NCBI GenBank assembly: GCA_002786385.1
Contig: PGCN01000022.1
Location: 1-33,597, forward strand
Reading direction: 5' to 3'
Length of the DNA: 33,597 nt
Source: Flavobacterium sp. FEMGT703F
Lineage (GTDB): Bacteria; Bacteroidota; Bacteroidia; Flavobacteriales; Flavobacteriaceae
Under the pieces are notes generated by a model. The model was not told the origin of the DNA, searched no databases, and was given only the letters and a program-made list of their open reading frames with translations. This document shows positions 16,403-24,290 of the stretch, in pieces (position 1 is the stretch's first letter; each line of letters starts with the position of its first letter). The translations under genes were made by a program, and so were the position numbers.

Positions 16403-17064
16403 CAGTGTAGTTTTTTTATGGTAAACAATTCGTTGTGTGTTTCTACTTTTGGATACATTCGGAGTGAATAATTACCGTTGAATTTATTTTTGTAATTCAA
16501 ATTCCGTTCACGATTACCATCATTAATCACCATCGTGTTGAACAAAATAAAACCGTCTTTTCGCAACAAAAAGTTCACGCGATTGATAAAAAAGTCTTCA
16601 AACAAAAAGTTCGGCATCGTCGTGTCTTGGAAAACATCAATAATAATTAAATCGTAGGTTTCTTTGGTTTTCAGTACAAACTCAAAAGCATCATCGATTA
16701 CAATATTCAAATTCGGAATTTCATTCAGTTTGAAATAGGTGTTGGCCACTTCAATCATCGCCGGATCAATTTCTACACCGGTGATTTTGCCTTTGAACTT
16801 AATCTCTTCCACCAAAGTTTTAATGACACTGCCGCCGGCTACGCCTAGTAATAAAACATTATCGAATTTTTTGATTCTTTCAAAACCAATATATTTCAAG
16901 CCTTTACGCAAAATACGTTGCAAACTGCCATAAGAATAATTGGTGTTTTTACTGTCGATGACCAATTCACCATTGTTCCATGTCACTTCAATAGTTTCAC
17001 TAATTGAGGATTTTTTCTTGTAAATATTGATGGGTATAAAGTAGCTGAATAGTTTGCGTAACAT
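16402..17064 (-). CDS. Spermidine-synthase-fold (class I SAM methyltransferase-like) protein
   Basis: 220 residues with the Rossmann nucleotide-binding core of the spermidine synthase/methyltransferase superfamily: LLLGVAGGSVIKTL (71-84), GVEIDPAMIEVA (96-107), IVIDDAFEFV (121-130) and YDLIIIDVFQD (137-147). The fold matches spermidine synthase, but the usual GGxDG-type loop and the YDVIIxDxxDP gatekeeper are replaced by LGVAGG and IIIDVFQDTTMP, so aminopropyl transfer is doubtful. A small-molecule methyltransferase is also possible. It overlaps the channel gene by one base, and a TTTG-N22-TACTTTTG promoter precedes it. Confidence 0.8.
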   Translation of the reverse strand: MLRKLFSYFIPINIYKKKSSISETIEVTWNNGELVIDSKNTNYSYGSLQRILRKGLKYIGFERIKKFDNVLLLGVAGGSVIKTLVEEIKFKGKITGVEIDPAMIEVANTYFKLNEIPNLNIVIDDAFEFVLKTKETYDLIIIDVFQDTTMPNFLFEDFFINRVNFLLRKDGFILFNTMVINDGNRERNLNYKNKFNGNYSLRMYPKVETHNELFTIKKLH

Positions 17065-17080
17065 CCAAAAAGATTTTGAC

Positions 17081-17114
17081 CAAAAGTAAGAGATAAATAC
17101 TAAATTTACGCAAA
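17081..17114 (-). promoter_or_regulatory. Promoter of the spermidine-synthase-like/channel pair
   Basis: On the minus strand TTTG (17114-17111), a 22-base spacer, then TACTTTTG (17088-17081). The ATG is 16 bases below. It overlaps the region that should hold the promoter for the divergent acyltransferase gene (start 17124), where a weaker TAAATTTA is seen at 17101-17108. Confidence 0.6.
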
Positions 17115-17123
17115 ATATTCCAC

Positions 17124-17675
17124 ATGAGAAAAAGGCTTTACGAATTTATTTTTTTCAAAATTATGGGGTGGAAGCTCATCGGTACCATTTCACCCGAAGT
17201 TAAAAAATGTGTACTGATGGTGATGCCGCATACGTGCAATTTCGATTTTTTTATCGGTTTGTTTTGTCGTGGCATTATCAATTTAGAAATGAATTTTGTG
17301 GGCAAAAAAGAATTATTCACTTTTCCTTTTGGCTATTATTTCAAAAGTATCGGTGGCGCGCCTTTAGACCGCAGCGGTGGTAAAAATAATGTAGATGCTA
17401 CTGTAGATGTCTTCAACTCCAGGGAAGTGTTTCGCATGGCCATCGCACCCGAAGGCACCCGAAAAAAAGTAACCCAACTCCGAACCGGATTTTATTTCAT
17501 CGCTCATAAAGCCGGTGTGCCTATTATTCCTGTGGCTTTTGATTATGGGAAGAAAGAGGTAAAAATAGGAGCGCCCTTTAACACAACCGGCAATTATGAG
17601 GAAGATATGAAAATTATTTTAGCCCATTTTAAAGGCGTTCAGGGCCGATTTCCGGAAAAACAATACTCGTTTTAA
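17124..17675 (+). CDS. PlsC-type 1-acyl-glycerol-3-phosphate acyltransferase-like protein
   Basis: 183 residues of the LPLAT/PlsC superfamily. The catalytic HX4D motif is HTCNFD in PHTCNFDFF near 35-43, followed by VGKKELFTFPFG, GGAPLDRSGG and the substrate-binding EGTRKK near 112-117. It is short compared with full PlsC (about 240 residues) and has no clear membrane anchor apart from the N-terminal RLYEFIFFKIMGW. It resembles the short 'glycerol acyltransferase' proteins of Bacteroidota. The acyl acceptor is unknown. Its promoter faces that of the minus-strand pair. Confidence 0.88.
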   Translation: MRKRLYEFIFFKIMGWKLIGTISPEVKKCVLMVMPHTCNFDFFIGLFCRGIINLEMNFVGKKELFTFPFGYYFKSIGGAPLDRSGGKNNVDATVDVFNSREVFRMAIAPEGTRKKVTQLRTGFYFIAHKAGVPIIPVAFDYGKKEVKIGAPFNTTGNYEEDMKIILAHFKGVQGRFPEKQYSF

Positions 17676-17756
17676 ATTATTCAAATAGAATATTTATACT
17701 ATTAAATAGCATAGGCGGTTTTTTTGTTTTGGTGAGCTAAGCAAATCCTTTTTAGC

Positions 17757-17764
17757 TAAATTTG
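17757..17764 (+). promoter_or_regulatory. -7 element TAAATTTG of the M14 peptidase gene
   Basis: TAAATTTG ends only 4 bases before the ATG at 17769. With transcription starting about 4-8 bases after the element, the mRNA should be leaderless or nearly so. Confidence 0.6.
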
Positions 17765-17768
17765 TGCT

Positions 17769-18911
17769 ATGGATTATGCAGCATTACATCAAAAATACCA
17801 AGAGCGTAGTATTTCAGGAAGATACCTAACGCTAAATCATATCGAGCCGCTTTTAAGTCGTTACCAAACTATAGTAGTAGGGCAGTCTGTGTTAGGCAAA
17901 CCCATTTACCAACTGCTTTTGGGAAATGGCAAAACGAAAATCTTCATGTGGTCGCAAATGCACGGCAACGAAAGTACTACGACCAAAGCGCTATTCGATT
18001 TTGTCAATTTTCTGCACTCAGATACGCCCGAAAGTCAAACTCTATTGAATTCCTTTACTTTTTGCTTGTTGCCAATGGTAAATCCCGATGGCGCAGCAGC
18101 TTATACAAGGGAAAATGCAAATGGAGTCGACTTAAATCGGGACGCCCAAAACTTAACCCAACCGGAAAGTGTGGTGTTGCGCCAAGTGTTTGAAAACTTT
18201 CAGCCGCATTATGCTTATAATTTACATGATCAGCGAACCATTTTTGGAGCAGGCGAGAGTGGACATCCTGCTACCGTTTCTTTTTTAGCACCGGCTTTTA
18301 ATGAGAATCGCGATATGAATGAAACGCGAGTTAAAGCCATCGATGTCATTGTGGCTATGAATACTTGTTTGCAAAAAGTAATTCCCAATCAGGTTGGTCG
18401 TTTTGATGATGGTTTTAATCTCAATTGTATAGGGGATACTTTTCAGAGTTTGCATGTGCCGACTATTTTGTTCGAAGCCGGTCATTTTCAAAACGATTAT
18501 GAAAGGGAACAAACCCGAAAGTTTATTTTTATGGCATTATTGTCGGGGATCAACTATTTAAACGAAAACGATGTAGTTAGCAACAAAATCGATGATTATT
18601 TAAAAATTCCGCAAAATAAAGTGGTTTTTTATGATTTTGTTTATAAAAATGCCAAGATAAATTATGATGGTAACGAAAAAATTGTCAATTTTGCAGCGCA
18701 ATACAAAGAAGTACTAAAGGATAATAAAGTCGGATTTGAAGCGCGTATTGCTCAAATTGACCATTTGGAAAATTACTTTGGCCATGTTACTGTTGACGCC
18801 CAAGGCGAAGCGTACCAAGACAACGAAAGTGGATTTCCGAATATTGAGCAAAAAGCGAATTTTTCTTTAGGAAAAAATATCAAAATTGTTAATGGTTTGA
18901 TAAATAATTAG
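17769..18911 (+). CDS. M14-family zinc carboxypeptidase
   Basis: 380 residues with the full M14 metallopeptidase set: zinc ligands H65 and E68 in MHGNEST, NPDG (105-108), the arginine of GVDLNRDAQ (119-127), the third zinc ligand H153 in YNLHDQRT, and the catalytic glutamate E236 in FEAGHF. There is no signal peptide, so the enzyme is probably cytoplasmic and may process peptidoglycan peptides or small peptides. The domain ends near residue 260. A C-terminal tail of about 120 residues, with conserved-looking IDDYLKIPQNKVVFYDF, is of unknown function. The start is supported by the -7 element just upstream. Confidence 0.9.
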   Translation: MDYAALHQKYQERSISGRYLTLNHIEPLLSRYQTIVVGQSVLGKPIYQLLLGNGKTKIFMWSQMHGNESTTTKALFDFVNFLHSDTPESQTLLNSFTFCLLPMVNPDGAAAYTRENANGVDLNRDAQNLTQPESVVLRQVFENFQPHYAYNLHDQRTIFGAGESGHPATVSFLAPAFNENRDMNETRVKAIDVIVAMNTCLQKVIPNQVGRFDDGFNLNCIGDTFQSLHVPTILFEAGHFQNDYEREQTRKFIFMALLSGINYLNENDVVSNKIDDYLKIPQNKVVFYDFVYKNAKINYDGNEKIVNFAAQYKEVLKDNKVGFEARIAQIDHLENYFGHVTVDAQGEAYQDNESGFPNIEQKANFSLGKNIKIVNGLINN

Positions 18912-18924
18912 CAATTGACTTTTT

Positions 18925-18964
18925 TTATTATAAAAAATGTATTTTTTTTGTGGCGTTATTATAA
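18925..18964. promoter_or_regulatory. Direct repeats TTATTATAA upstream of the Lrp-type gene
   Basis: TTATTATAA is found at 18925-18933 and again at 18956-18964, spaced 31 bases (about three helical turns) and 21 bases above the regulator ATG. This could be an autoregulatory site for the AT-preferring Lrp/AsnC protein encoded next, but in AT-rich DNA this could be chance. Confidence 0.3.
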
Positions 18965-18984
18965 TAAACCAATAGATAAGTTTT

Positions 18985-19467
18985 ATGAGTAAGTTTCGTT
19001 TAGATGAAGTAGACCACCAAATTTTGGACATGTTGATTGACAACACCAGAATTCCTTTCACCGATATCGCTAAGAAATTATTAATTTCCGCCGGTACTGT
19101 TCACGTCAGAGTGAAAAAAATGGAAGATTCCGGTATCATTATGGGTTCGTCATTGTCGTTAGACTATGAAAAATTAGGTTATTCGTTTATCGCTTACGTA
19201 GGGGTGTTTTTGAACAATACTTCTCAAACCAAATTCGTTTTGGAAAGAATCAATGAAATTCCATATGTAACCGTAGCACACGTTACTACCGGTAAATTTA
19301 ACATCTTCTGTAAAATCAGAGCGAAAGATACCAAACATGCTAAAGATGTTATCTTTATGATTGACGACATCGAAGGCGTTTACAGAACTGAAACCATGAT
19401 TTCGTTAGAGGAAAGTATCAACGATAAAAAGCGTTTGATGCACACTATCTTCCAAGAATTAGACTAG
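18985..19467 (+). CDS. Lrp/AsnC-family transcriptional regulator
   Basis: 160 residues with the two-part Lrp/AsnC architecture. An N-terminal winged helix-turn-helix (LDEVDHQILDMLIDNTRIPF at 6-25, then KLLISAGTVHVRVKKMEDSGII) is followed by a C-terminal RAM effector domain (about 65-150, with YVGVFLNN, VAHVTTGKFNIFCKI and IDDIEGVYRTETMISLEES). Such proteins act as dimers or octamers and respond to amino acids; the ligand is unknown. A terminator follows, so it is transcribed alone. Confidence 0.93.
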   Translation: MSKFRLDEVDHQILDMLIDNTRIPFTDIAKKLLISAGTVHVRVKKMEDSGIIMGSSLSLDYEKLGYSFIAYVGVFLNNTSQTKFVLERINEIPYVTVAHVTTGKFNIFCKIRAKDTKHAKDVIFMIDDIEGVYRTETMISLEESINDKKRLMHTIFQELD

Positions 19468-19490
19468 TGTTAACCCGAAAATATATTTAA

Positions 19491-19519
19491 AACCTCAAGT
19501 GAAAGCTTGAGGTTTTTTT
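19491..19519 (+). terminator. Intrinsic terminator after the Lrp-type gene
   Basis: AACCTCAAG (19491-19499), a six-base loop and CTTGAGGTT (19506-19514), running into a seven-T tract. It separates the regulator from PEP carboxylase. Confidence 0.85.
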
Positions 19520-19545
19520 ATTAATTTAAGCCAAAATTAGCGGCC

Positions 19546-22131
19546 ATGTACACTTTACCGAAAATTGAGCGTTTCAACCAAAATGTATTGTCTAAATACC
19601 ATATTTACAACAGTGTGTTCATCACTTTGCCATTTGATGCTATCGATAACACCGGTGTTTTGTTGCCTTTGTTCTCCGAAGTTTGCGACAACGGATTCAA
19701 GAACCATTGGTCACCCAAACAAATCGTAGATTTCTTTGCCGAAAAGTACTTGGACAATGCTTCCGAATCGGAGAAAATCGATTTGATGTTTCGCTTTATT
19801 CAGTACGTAGAACGCCAAGTGGTTTTGTTCGATGCCATAGAAGACGCAGCTTTCCCGATAGTGAATAATATGGAAGGTCGTGGTTCGTTGCGCGACATCA
19901 AAGAGAAAACCGAAGCCAAAGACAAACGAAAAGAACTCATCTCGTTTCTGGAAACCTTCAATGTACGAACTGTTTTAACCGCGCATCCAACGCAGTTTTA
20001 TCCGGGTTCGGTGCTCGGTATCATCACCGATTTGACAGCAGCCATTCGCATAAACGACTTAATAAAAATTAAACAACTACTGGCGCAATTGGGCAAAACG
20101 CCTTTTATCAAAAAAGAAAAACCAACACCTTTTGACGAAGCCGTGAGCTTGCTTTGGTACTTGGAAAATGTGTTTTACCAAACCATAGGCGATATGATGC
20201 AATACCTTCAGAAAAATATATTCGAAGGGAATTTGATAGAAAATCCGATTGTCAATCTTGGATTTTGGCCGGGTGGCGACCGCGATGGTAATCCGTTTGT
20301 AACACCCGAAATTACCGAGAAAGTGGCTAAAAGATTGCGCACATCCATACTCAAATGTTATTATTTCGACATCCGAAACTTAAAGCGCAAACTCACTTTT
20401 AACGAAGTCGATACCATTATTGCCAATTTAGAATACAAACTCTACCGGTCGGTGTTCTATTCGCAAGGGGAAATTTTTATCAGTTTGGAGGAATTGATTA
20501 ACGAACTCACTATAGTAAAGAATATTGTGGTCGAAAAACACCAATCATTGTATTTGGACGACATCAATTTATTGTTACAAAAGATTACCCAATTCGGCTT
20601 CCATTTTGCTTCTTTAGACATTCGCCAAAACAGTAAAATCCACACCAAGGTTTTCGACGATATTACCGCTTTTTTGAAAAGAGAGAAAGCGGTTGTTTTC
20701 CCGGAAGATTTTGAACAAATGACCGAAGTGGAAAAAATGGCTGTAGTTTCACATTTGAAATTCGACCTGTCTCAGCATTTCTTCGAAAACGAAATGACGC
20801 GCACTACTTTAGAAACCATCAAGTTGATGCAGGAAATCCAAACCGAAAATGGTGAGAAAGGCTGTAATCGTTACATCATCAGTAATAACGAAAGTGCGTT
20901 AAACGTAATTGAAACTTATGCTATGTTCCGTTTGATGGGTTGGGAAAATCCAACAGTGGATATAGTACCCTTATTTGAATCTGTAGACGATTTACAAAAC
21001 GCACATACCATAATGGAGCAGTTGTATCAAAATAGCGTTTATCGCCAACATTTGCAGGAACGCAAAGATAAACAAATCGTGATGCTCGGCTTTTCCGACG
21101 GCACCAAAGACGGCGGTTATTTAATGGCCAATTGGAGTATTTTTAAAGCCAAAGAAATGATTACCAAAGTGTCACGCGAATACGGTATCAAAGTAATTTT
21201 CTTCGACGGACGCGGCGGACCACCGGCTCGTGGTGGCGGCAAAACCCATAAGTTTTATGCGTCATTGGGTTCTACTATAGAAAATCAGGAAATTCAACTC
21301 ACGGTACAAGGCCAAACCATTAGCTCTAATTTTGGGACATTGGATTCATGTCGCTATAATTTAGAGAACTTATTGAGTGCCGGCGTGGCCAATCAAATTT
21401 TTAACGAAAATGAAAATGATTTGTCTGAGACTGAAAAAGCGATTATCGATTCCTTATCACAAATCGCTTATGAGAAGTACGTCGATTTTAAAAACCATCC
21501 GAAGTTTATCCCGTATCTCGAACAAATGAGTACGTTGAAATATTACGCGAAAACCAATATCGGTAGCCGACCTTCGAAACGCAATACAGACGATAAATTG
21601 GACTTTGCCGATTTACGCGCCATACCGTTTGTGAGTTCCTGGAGTCAGTTAAAGCAAAATGTTCCCGGATTTTTCGGGGTTGGAACGGCACTAAAATATT
21701 TTGAAAGCAACAATCGCTGGGAAGAAGTACAACAGTTGTATCACAATTCGCTTTTCTTTAGGACTTTGTTGGAAAACAGTATGATGTCGTTGGCCAAAAG
21801 TAATTTTTCGCTTACCGCTTACATGAAAGACGATGCTGAGTTTGGTGGTTTTTGGCAGATTATATACGATGAGTTTCAGGAAACCACACGCTTGTTATTG
21901 AAAATTGCCGGTCATACCGAGCTCATGCAAAACTATCCCGATGGCAAAGCATCAATCGTCATAAGAGAGCAAATAGTGTTGCCGTTATTGACCATCCAAC
22001 AATATGCATCGACACAAATCCAACTCTTAAAAAACCAATCGGATAGTGACGAAACATTAATCCGAGTTTATGAAAAATTAGTAACGCGCTCGTTGTTTGG
22101 CAACACCAATGCGAGTCGAAATTCCGCTTAA
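19546..22131 (+). CDS. ppc: Phosphoenolpyruvate carboxylase
   Basis: Carboxylates PEP with bicarbonate to oxaloacetate, refilling the TCA cycle. The 861 residues match bacterial PEPC length. Key motifs are the catalytic histidine H147 in VLTAHPTQ (143-150), GFWPGGDRDGNPFVT near 241-255, LGFSDGTKDGGYLMANW near 514-530, the glycine loop GRGGPPARGGG near 555-565, and FVSSWSQLKQNVPGFFGVGTA near the end (one residue group of the PEPC C-terminal domain). The C-terminus ends NASRNSA, close to the usual RNTG-type ending. A DinB-fold gene starts 5 bases after the stop, so the two are probably co-transcribed. Confidence 0.96.
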   Translation: MYTLPKIERFNQNVLSKYHIYNSVFITLPFDAIDNTGVLLPLFSEVCDNGFKNHWSPKQIVDFFAEKYLDNASESEKIDLMFRFIQYVERQVVLFDAIEDAAFPIVNNMEGRGSLRDIKEKTEAKDKRKELISFLETFNVRTVLTAHPTQFYPGSVLGIITDLTAAIRINDLIKIKQLLAQLGKTPFIKKEKPTPFDEAVSLLWYLENVFYQTIGDMMQYLQKNIFEGNLIENPIVNLGFWPGGDRDGNPFVTPEITEKVAKRLRTSILKCYYFDIRNLKRKLTFNEVDTIIANLEYKLYRSVFYSQGEIFISLEELINELTIVKNIVVEKHQSLYLDDINLLLQKITQFGFHFASLDIRQNSKIHTKVFDDITAFLKREKAVVFPEDFEQMTEVEKMAVVSHLKFDLSQHFFENEMTRTTLETIKLMQEIQTENGEKGCNRYIISNNESALNVIETYAMFRLMGWENPTVDIVPLFESVDDLQNAHTIMEQLYQNSVYRQHLQERKDKQIVMLGFSDGTKDGGYLMANWSIFKAKEMITKVSREYGIKVIFFDGRGGPPARGGGKTHKFYASLGSTIENQEIQLTVQGQTISSNFGTLDSCRYNLENLLSAGVANQIFNENENDLSETEKAIIDSLSQIAYEKYVDFKNHPKFIPYLEQMSTLKYYAKTNIGSRPSKRNTDDKLDFADLRAIPFVSSWSQLKQNVPGFFGVGTALKYFESNNRWEEVQQLYHNSLFFRTLLENSMMSLAKSNFSLTAYMKDDAEFGGFWQIIYDEFQETTRLLLKIAGHTELMQNYPDGKASIVIREQIVLPLLTIQQYASTQIQLLKNQSDSDETLIRVYEKLVTRSLFGNTNASRNSA

Positions 22132-22136
22132 TCACA

Positions 22137-22655
22137 ATGAAAAAATCACAATTAAAGACTGATGAGTATGCCGATTTTTACGCTACTTACATCAACACCG
22201 TAACCGAAGAATTTACTTTGACCGAAGAATTGGAAATTTCTGTGCATCGCTTGGTCAAGTTTGTTCGTGAAATCCCTATGGATAAATTTGACTATCGCTA
22301 TGCAGAAGGGAAATGGACGATTAAAGATATATTGCAACACTTAATTGATGCCGAGCGTATTTTTGCCTATCGCGCTTTGCGTTTTGCCCGAAATGATAAA
22401 ACCGAATTGCCCGGTTTTGAAGAGAATGATTATGTGGATGAAGCTAGAGCTAACAGTCGTAGTATTCAAGATTTGTTGACGGAATTGTTAGTAGTCCGAC
22501 AAGCTACATTAACCTTGTTCAAAACATTCAACGAGGAAGAATTGTTGCGCAAAGGAATCGCGTCCAACAAACCTATGTCGGTTCGCGCCTTGGGTTTTAC
22601 CATTATTGGACATCAAAACCACCATCAACGAGTGTTTGAAGAAAGATACTTATAA
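22137..22655 (+). CDS. DinB-superfamily metal-binding protein
   Basis: 172 residues of the DinB/YfiT-like four-helix bundle. The three metal-binding histidines are at H68 in LQHLIDAER and at H159 and H163 in IIGHQNHHQ. YAEGKWTIKDILQHLIDAER (55-74) is typical of the DinB_2 subfamily. Members are often thiol-dependent transferases or hydrolases; the substrate here is unknown. The gene is 5 bases after ppc. A strong two-way terminator lies about 45 bases downstream. Confidence 0.88.
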   Translation: MKKSQLKTDEYADFYATYINTVTEEFTLTEELEISVHRLVKFVREIPMDKFDYRYAEGKWTIKDILQHLIDAERIFAYRALRFARNDKTELPGFEENDYVDEARANSRSIQDLLTELLVVRQATLTLFKTFNEEELLRKGIASNKPMSVRALGFTIIGHQNHHQRVFEERYL

Positions 22656-22770
22656 GTACGAAGTGCGAAGTTAAAAGTACGAAGTGTATAGGTGTAAAAT
22701 AAAAACTCCCAATTTCAATTAGAAATTGGGAGTTTTACTTTGTATATCGTACTTCAAACTTTGTACTTAT
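22655..22770. repeat. AAGTACGAAGT word repeats flanking a terminator
   Basis: Left of the terminator: taagtacgaagtgcgaag and aaaagtacgaagtgtata. Right of it, inverted: tatatcgtacttc and aaactttgtactta. The two sides are inverted relative to each other around the stem at 22702-22736. The same word family occurs in the dnaX linker at about 10180-10210. Confidence 0.75.
22702..22736. terminator. Two-way intrinsic terminator
   Basis: AAAACTCCCAATTTC (22702-22716), loop AATTA, GAAATTGGGAGTTTT (22722-22736): a perfect 15-bp stem bordered by A and T runs on both sides, so it can stop both the ppc-dinB transcript and the minus-strand transcript that ends at the acidic-tail gene. Confidence 0.92.
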
Positions 22771-22772
22771 TT

Positions 22773-23195
22773 TTATTCTTCGTCATCATCTTCTTCAAAG
22801 TTGTCTGAATCAGCAAAGTCGTCTTCATCAGCATCGTCATCGTCATCATCGTCAGAACCGCCTTTGTCTTTTAACGGATCAATTTCTACATCGTCATCAT
22901 CTGAAGGCAAATCGTCGTCATCCAAATCCAAACCTTTGATAGGTTCGATAGGTTCTACTACAGCGTCGATGTCTTCTTCTTCGTCAAATTTTTCCATTCG
23001 ACTAGCTAATTTGGTACTCACTTTCACTAAGTAAATAGTGTCTTCGGTACGAACTTCAACCGCTTCTACTAATTCGTTTTGGGCATTTCTAAAGCGAATG
23101 ATATCGGTATCGTCGTAGCCTTCAGGGAATTTTTCCACTAATAGGTTCAGAATGTCTCCGGTGAGTTTAGCATAATCTACAATAATTCTTCTCAT
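22773..23195 (-). CDS. Small protein with a long acidic tail, unknown function
   Basis: 140 residues. A folded N-terminal half (MRRIIVDYAKLTGDILNLLVEKFPEG, then TEDTIYLVKVSTKLASRM to about residue 68) is followed by a C-terminal tail of nearly pure aspartate and glutamate from about residue 93. Homologues in Flavobacterium are, in my recollection, sometimes labelled 'DNA primase', but nothing here supports that. The tail could bind cations, basic proteins or nucleic-acid-binding partners. It begins 11 bases after the deoxyhypusine-synthase-like gene stop, so it is the last gene of that operon. Confidence 0.85.
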   Translation of the reverse strand: MRRIIVDYAKLTGDILNLLVEKFPEGYDDTDIIRFRNAQNELVEAVEVRTEDTIYLVKVSTKLASRMEKFDEEEDIDAVVEPIEPIKGLDLDDDDLPSDDDDVEIDPLKDKGGSDDDDDDDADEDDFADSDNFEEDDDEE

Positions 23196-23206
23196 AAAAA
23201 AATCTT

Positions 23207-24181
23207 TTATAAATCCAGTAAGTAAGCAAAAATTAATGGTGCCACAATGGTGGCATCCGATTCGATAATAAATTTGGGGGTATGTATGTCAAGTTTTCCC
23301 CAAGTGATTTTCTCATTAGGGACAGCTCCTGAATAGGAACCGTAACTTGTAGTAGAATCTGAAATTTGACAGAAGTAGCTCCAAAACGGAACGTCGTGCA
23401 TTTCCATGTCTTGGTACAACATTGGTACCACACAAATAGGGAAGTCGCCGGCAATACCACCGCCAATTTGGAAGAAGCCAACACCTTTTCCGCGACTGTT
23501 GTTAGTATACCAGTCGGCCAACCACATCATGTATTCGATACCACTTTTCATGGTAGTGGGTTTAAAAGTTCCTTTGATGCAGTAAGAAGCAAAGATGTTA
23601 CCCATGGTACTGTCTTCCCAACCCGGTACTACAATCGGTAAGTTTTTTTCGGCTGCGGCTACCATCCAAGAATCTTTTGGGTCAATTTCGTAGTATTGTT
23701 GCAATACACCGGAATTGATCATTTGGTACATGAATTCATGCGGGAAATAGCGCTCTCCCTTAGAATCGGCATTGTGCCAAATATCATATAAGTGCGATTG
23801 CAATCTGCGGAAAGCTTCTTCTTCCGGGATACAAGTGTCAGTTACACGGTTATAGTGGTTTTCCAACAAATCCCATTCTTCTTGTGGAGATAAGTCGCGG
23901 TAGTTAGGCACTCTTTTATAAGAGTTGTGTGCTACCAAGTTCATGATGTCTTCTTCTAAGTTGGCACCAGTACAAGAAATGATATGTACTTTGTCTTGAC
24001 GAATCATTTCGGCTAACGATTTTCCTAATTCGGCTGTACTCATAGCACCGGCTAAGGTAATCATCATTTTACCATTGTCAAGTAGGTGTTCTTCATAGCC
24101 TTTGGCAGCATCAACTAAAGCTGCAGCATTGAAGTGAAGGTAGTTTTTTTCTATGAACTGACTGATAGGTCCTTTACTCAT
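23207..24181 (-). CDS. Deoxyhypusine-synthase-like protein (probable homospermidine-type synthase)
   Basis: 324 residues clearly of the deoxyhypusine synthase family. NAD-binding and active-site segments are present: SCTGANLEEDIMN (about 89-101), PIVVPGWEDST (about 187-197), and WGKLDI with K296, matching the catalytic lysine of WGKI in human DHS. Bacteria lack eIF5A, so the enzyme probably transfers an aminobutyl group between polyamines, as bacterial homospermidine synthases of this family do. Flavobacteria are known to contain homospermidine, which agrees. It lies in the same direction as arginine decarboxylase. A 40-base hairpin stands just above its start. Confidence 0.85.
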   Translation of the reverse strand: MSKGPISQFIEKNYLHFNAAALVDAAKGYEEHLLDNGKMMITLAGAMSTAELGKSLAEMIRQDKVHIISCTGANLEEDIMNLVAHNSYKRVPNYRDLSPQEEWDLLENHYNRVTDTCIPEEEAFRRLQSHLYDIWHNADSKGERYFPHEFMYQMINSGVLQQYYEIDPKDSWMVAAAEKNLPIVVPGWEDSTMGNIFASYCIKGTFKPTTMKSGIEYMMWLADWYTNNSRGKGVGFFQIGGGIAGDFPICVVPMLYQDMEMHDVPFWSYFCQISDSTTSYGSYSGAVPNEKITWGKLDIHTPKFIIESDATIVAPLIFAYLLDL

Positions 24182-24200
24182 TGTGATTTGTTGTTTGTAG

Positions 24201-24240
24201 TTGATGGTTCAAAGAAAAACCTTTTTTTCTAAACCATCAA
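24201..24240 (-). promoter_or_regulatory. Hairpin immediately upstream of the deoxyhypusine-synthase-like gene
   Basis: The arms TTGATGGTT (24201-24209) and AACCATCAA (24232-24240) are perfect inverses. AGAAAAA and TTTTTCT extend the stem toward a four-base loop after an A/A-C mismatch. The base of the stem is about 19 bases from the ATG at 24181. No U-run follows it on the minus strand, so it is not a standard terminator. It may be a control element in the 5' untranslated region. Confidence 0.6.
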
Positions 24241-24290
24241 ACTCTTTTTTAAAAAATTATTATAAATAAAAACTGATTTTTTTGGACAGT

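Noticed and set aside
22726..23034. Serine-rich plus-strand ORF
   Set aside because: It is the antisense of the Asp/Glu tail of the minus-strand acidic protein (gac/gat codons read backwards).
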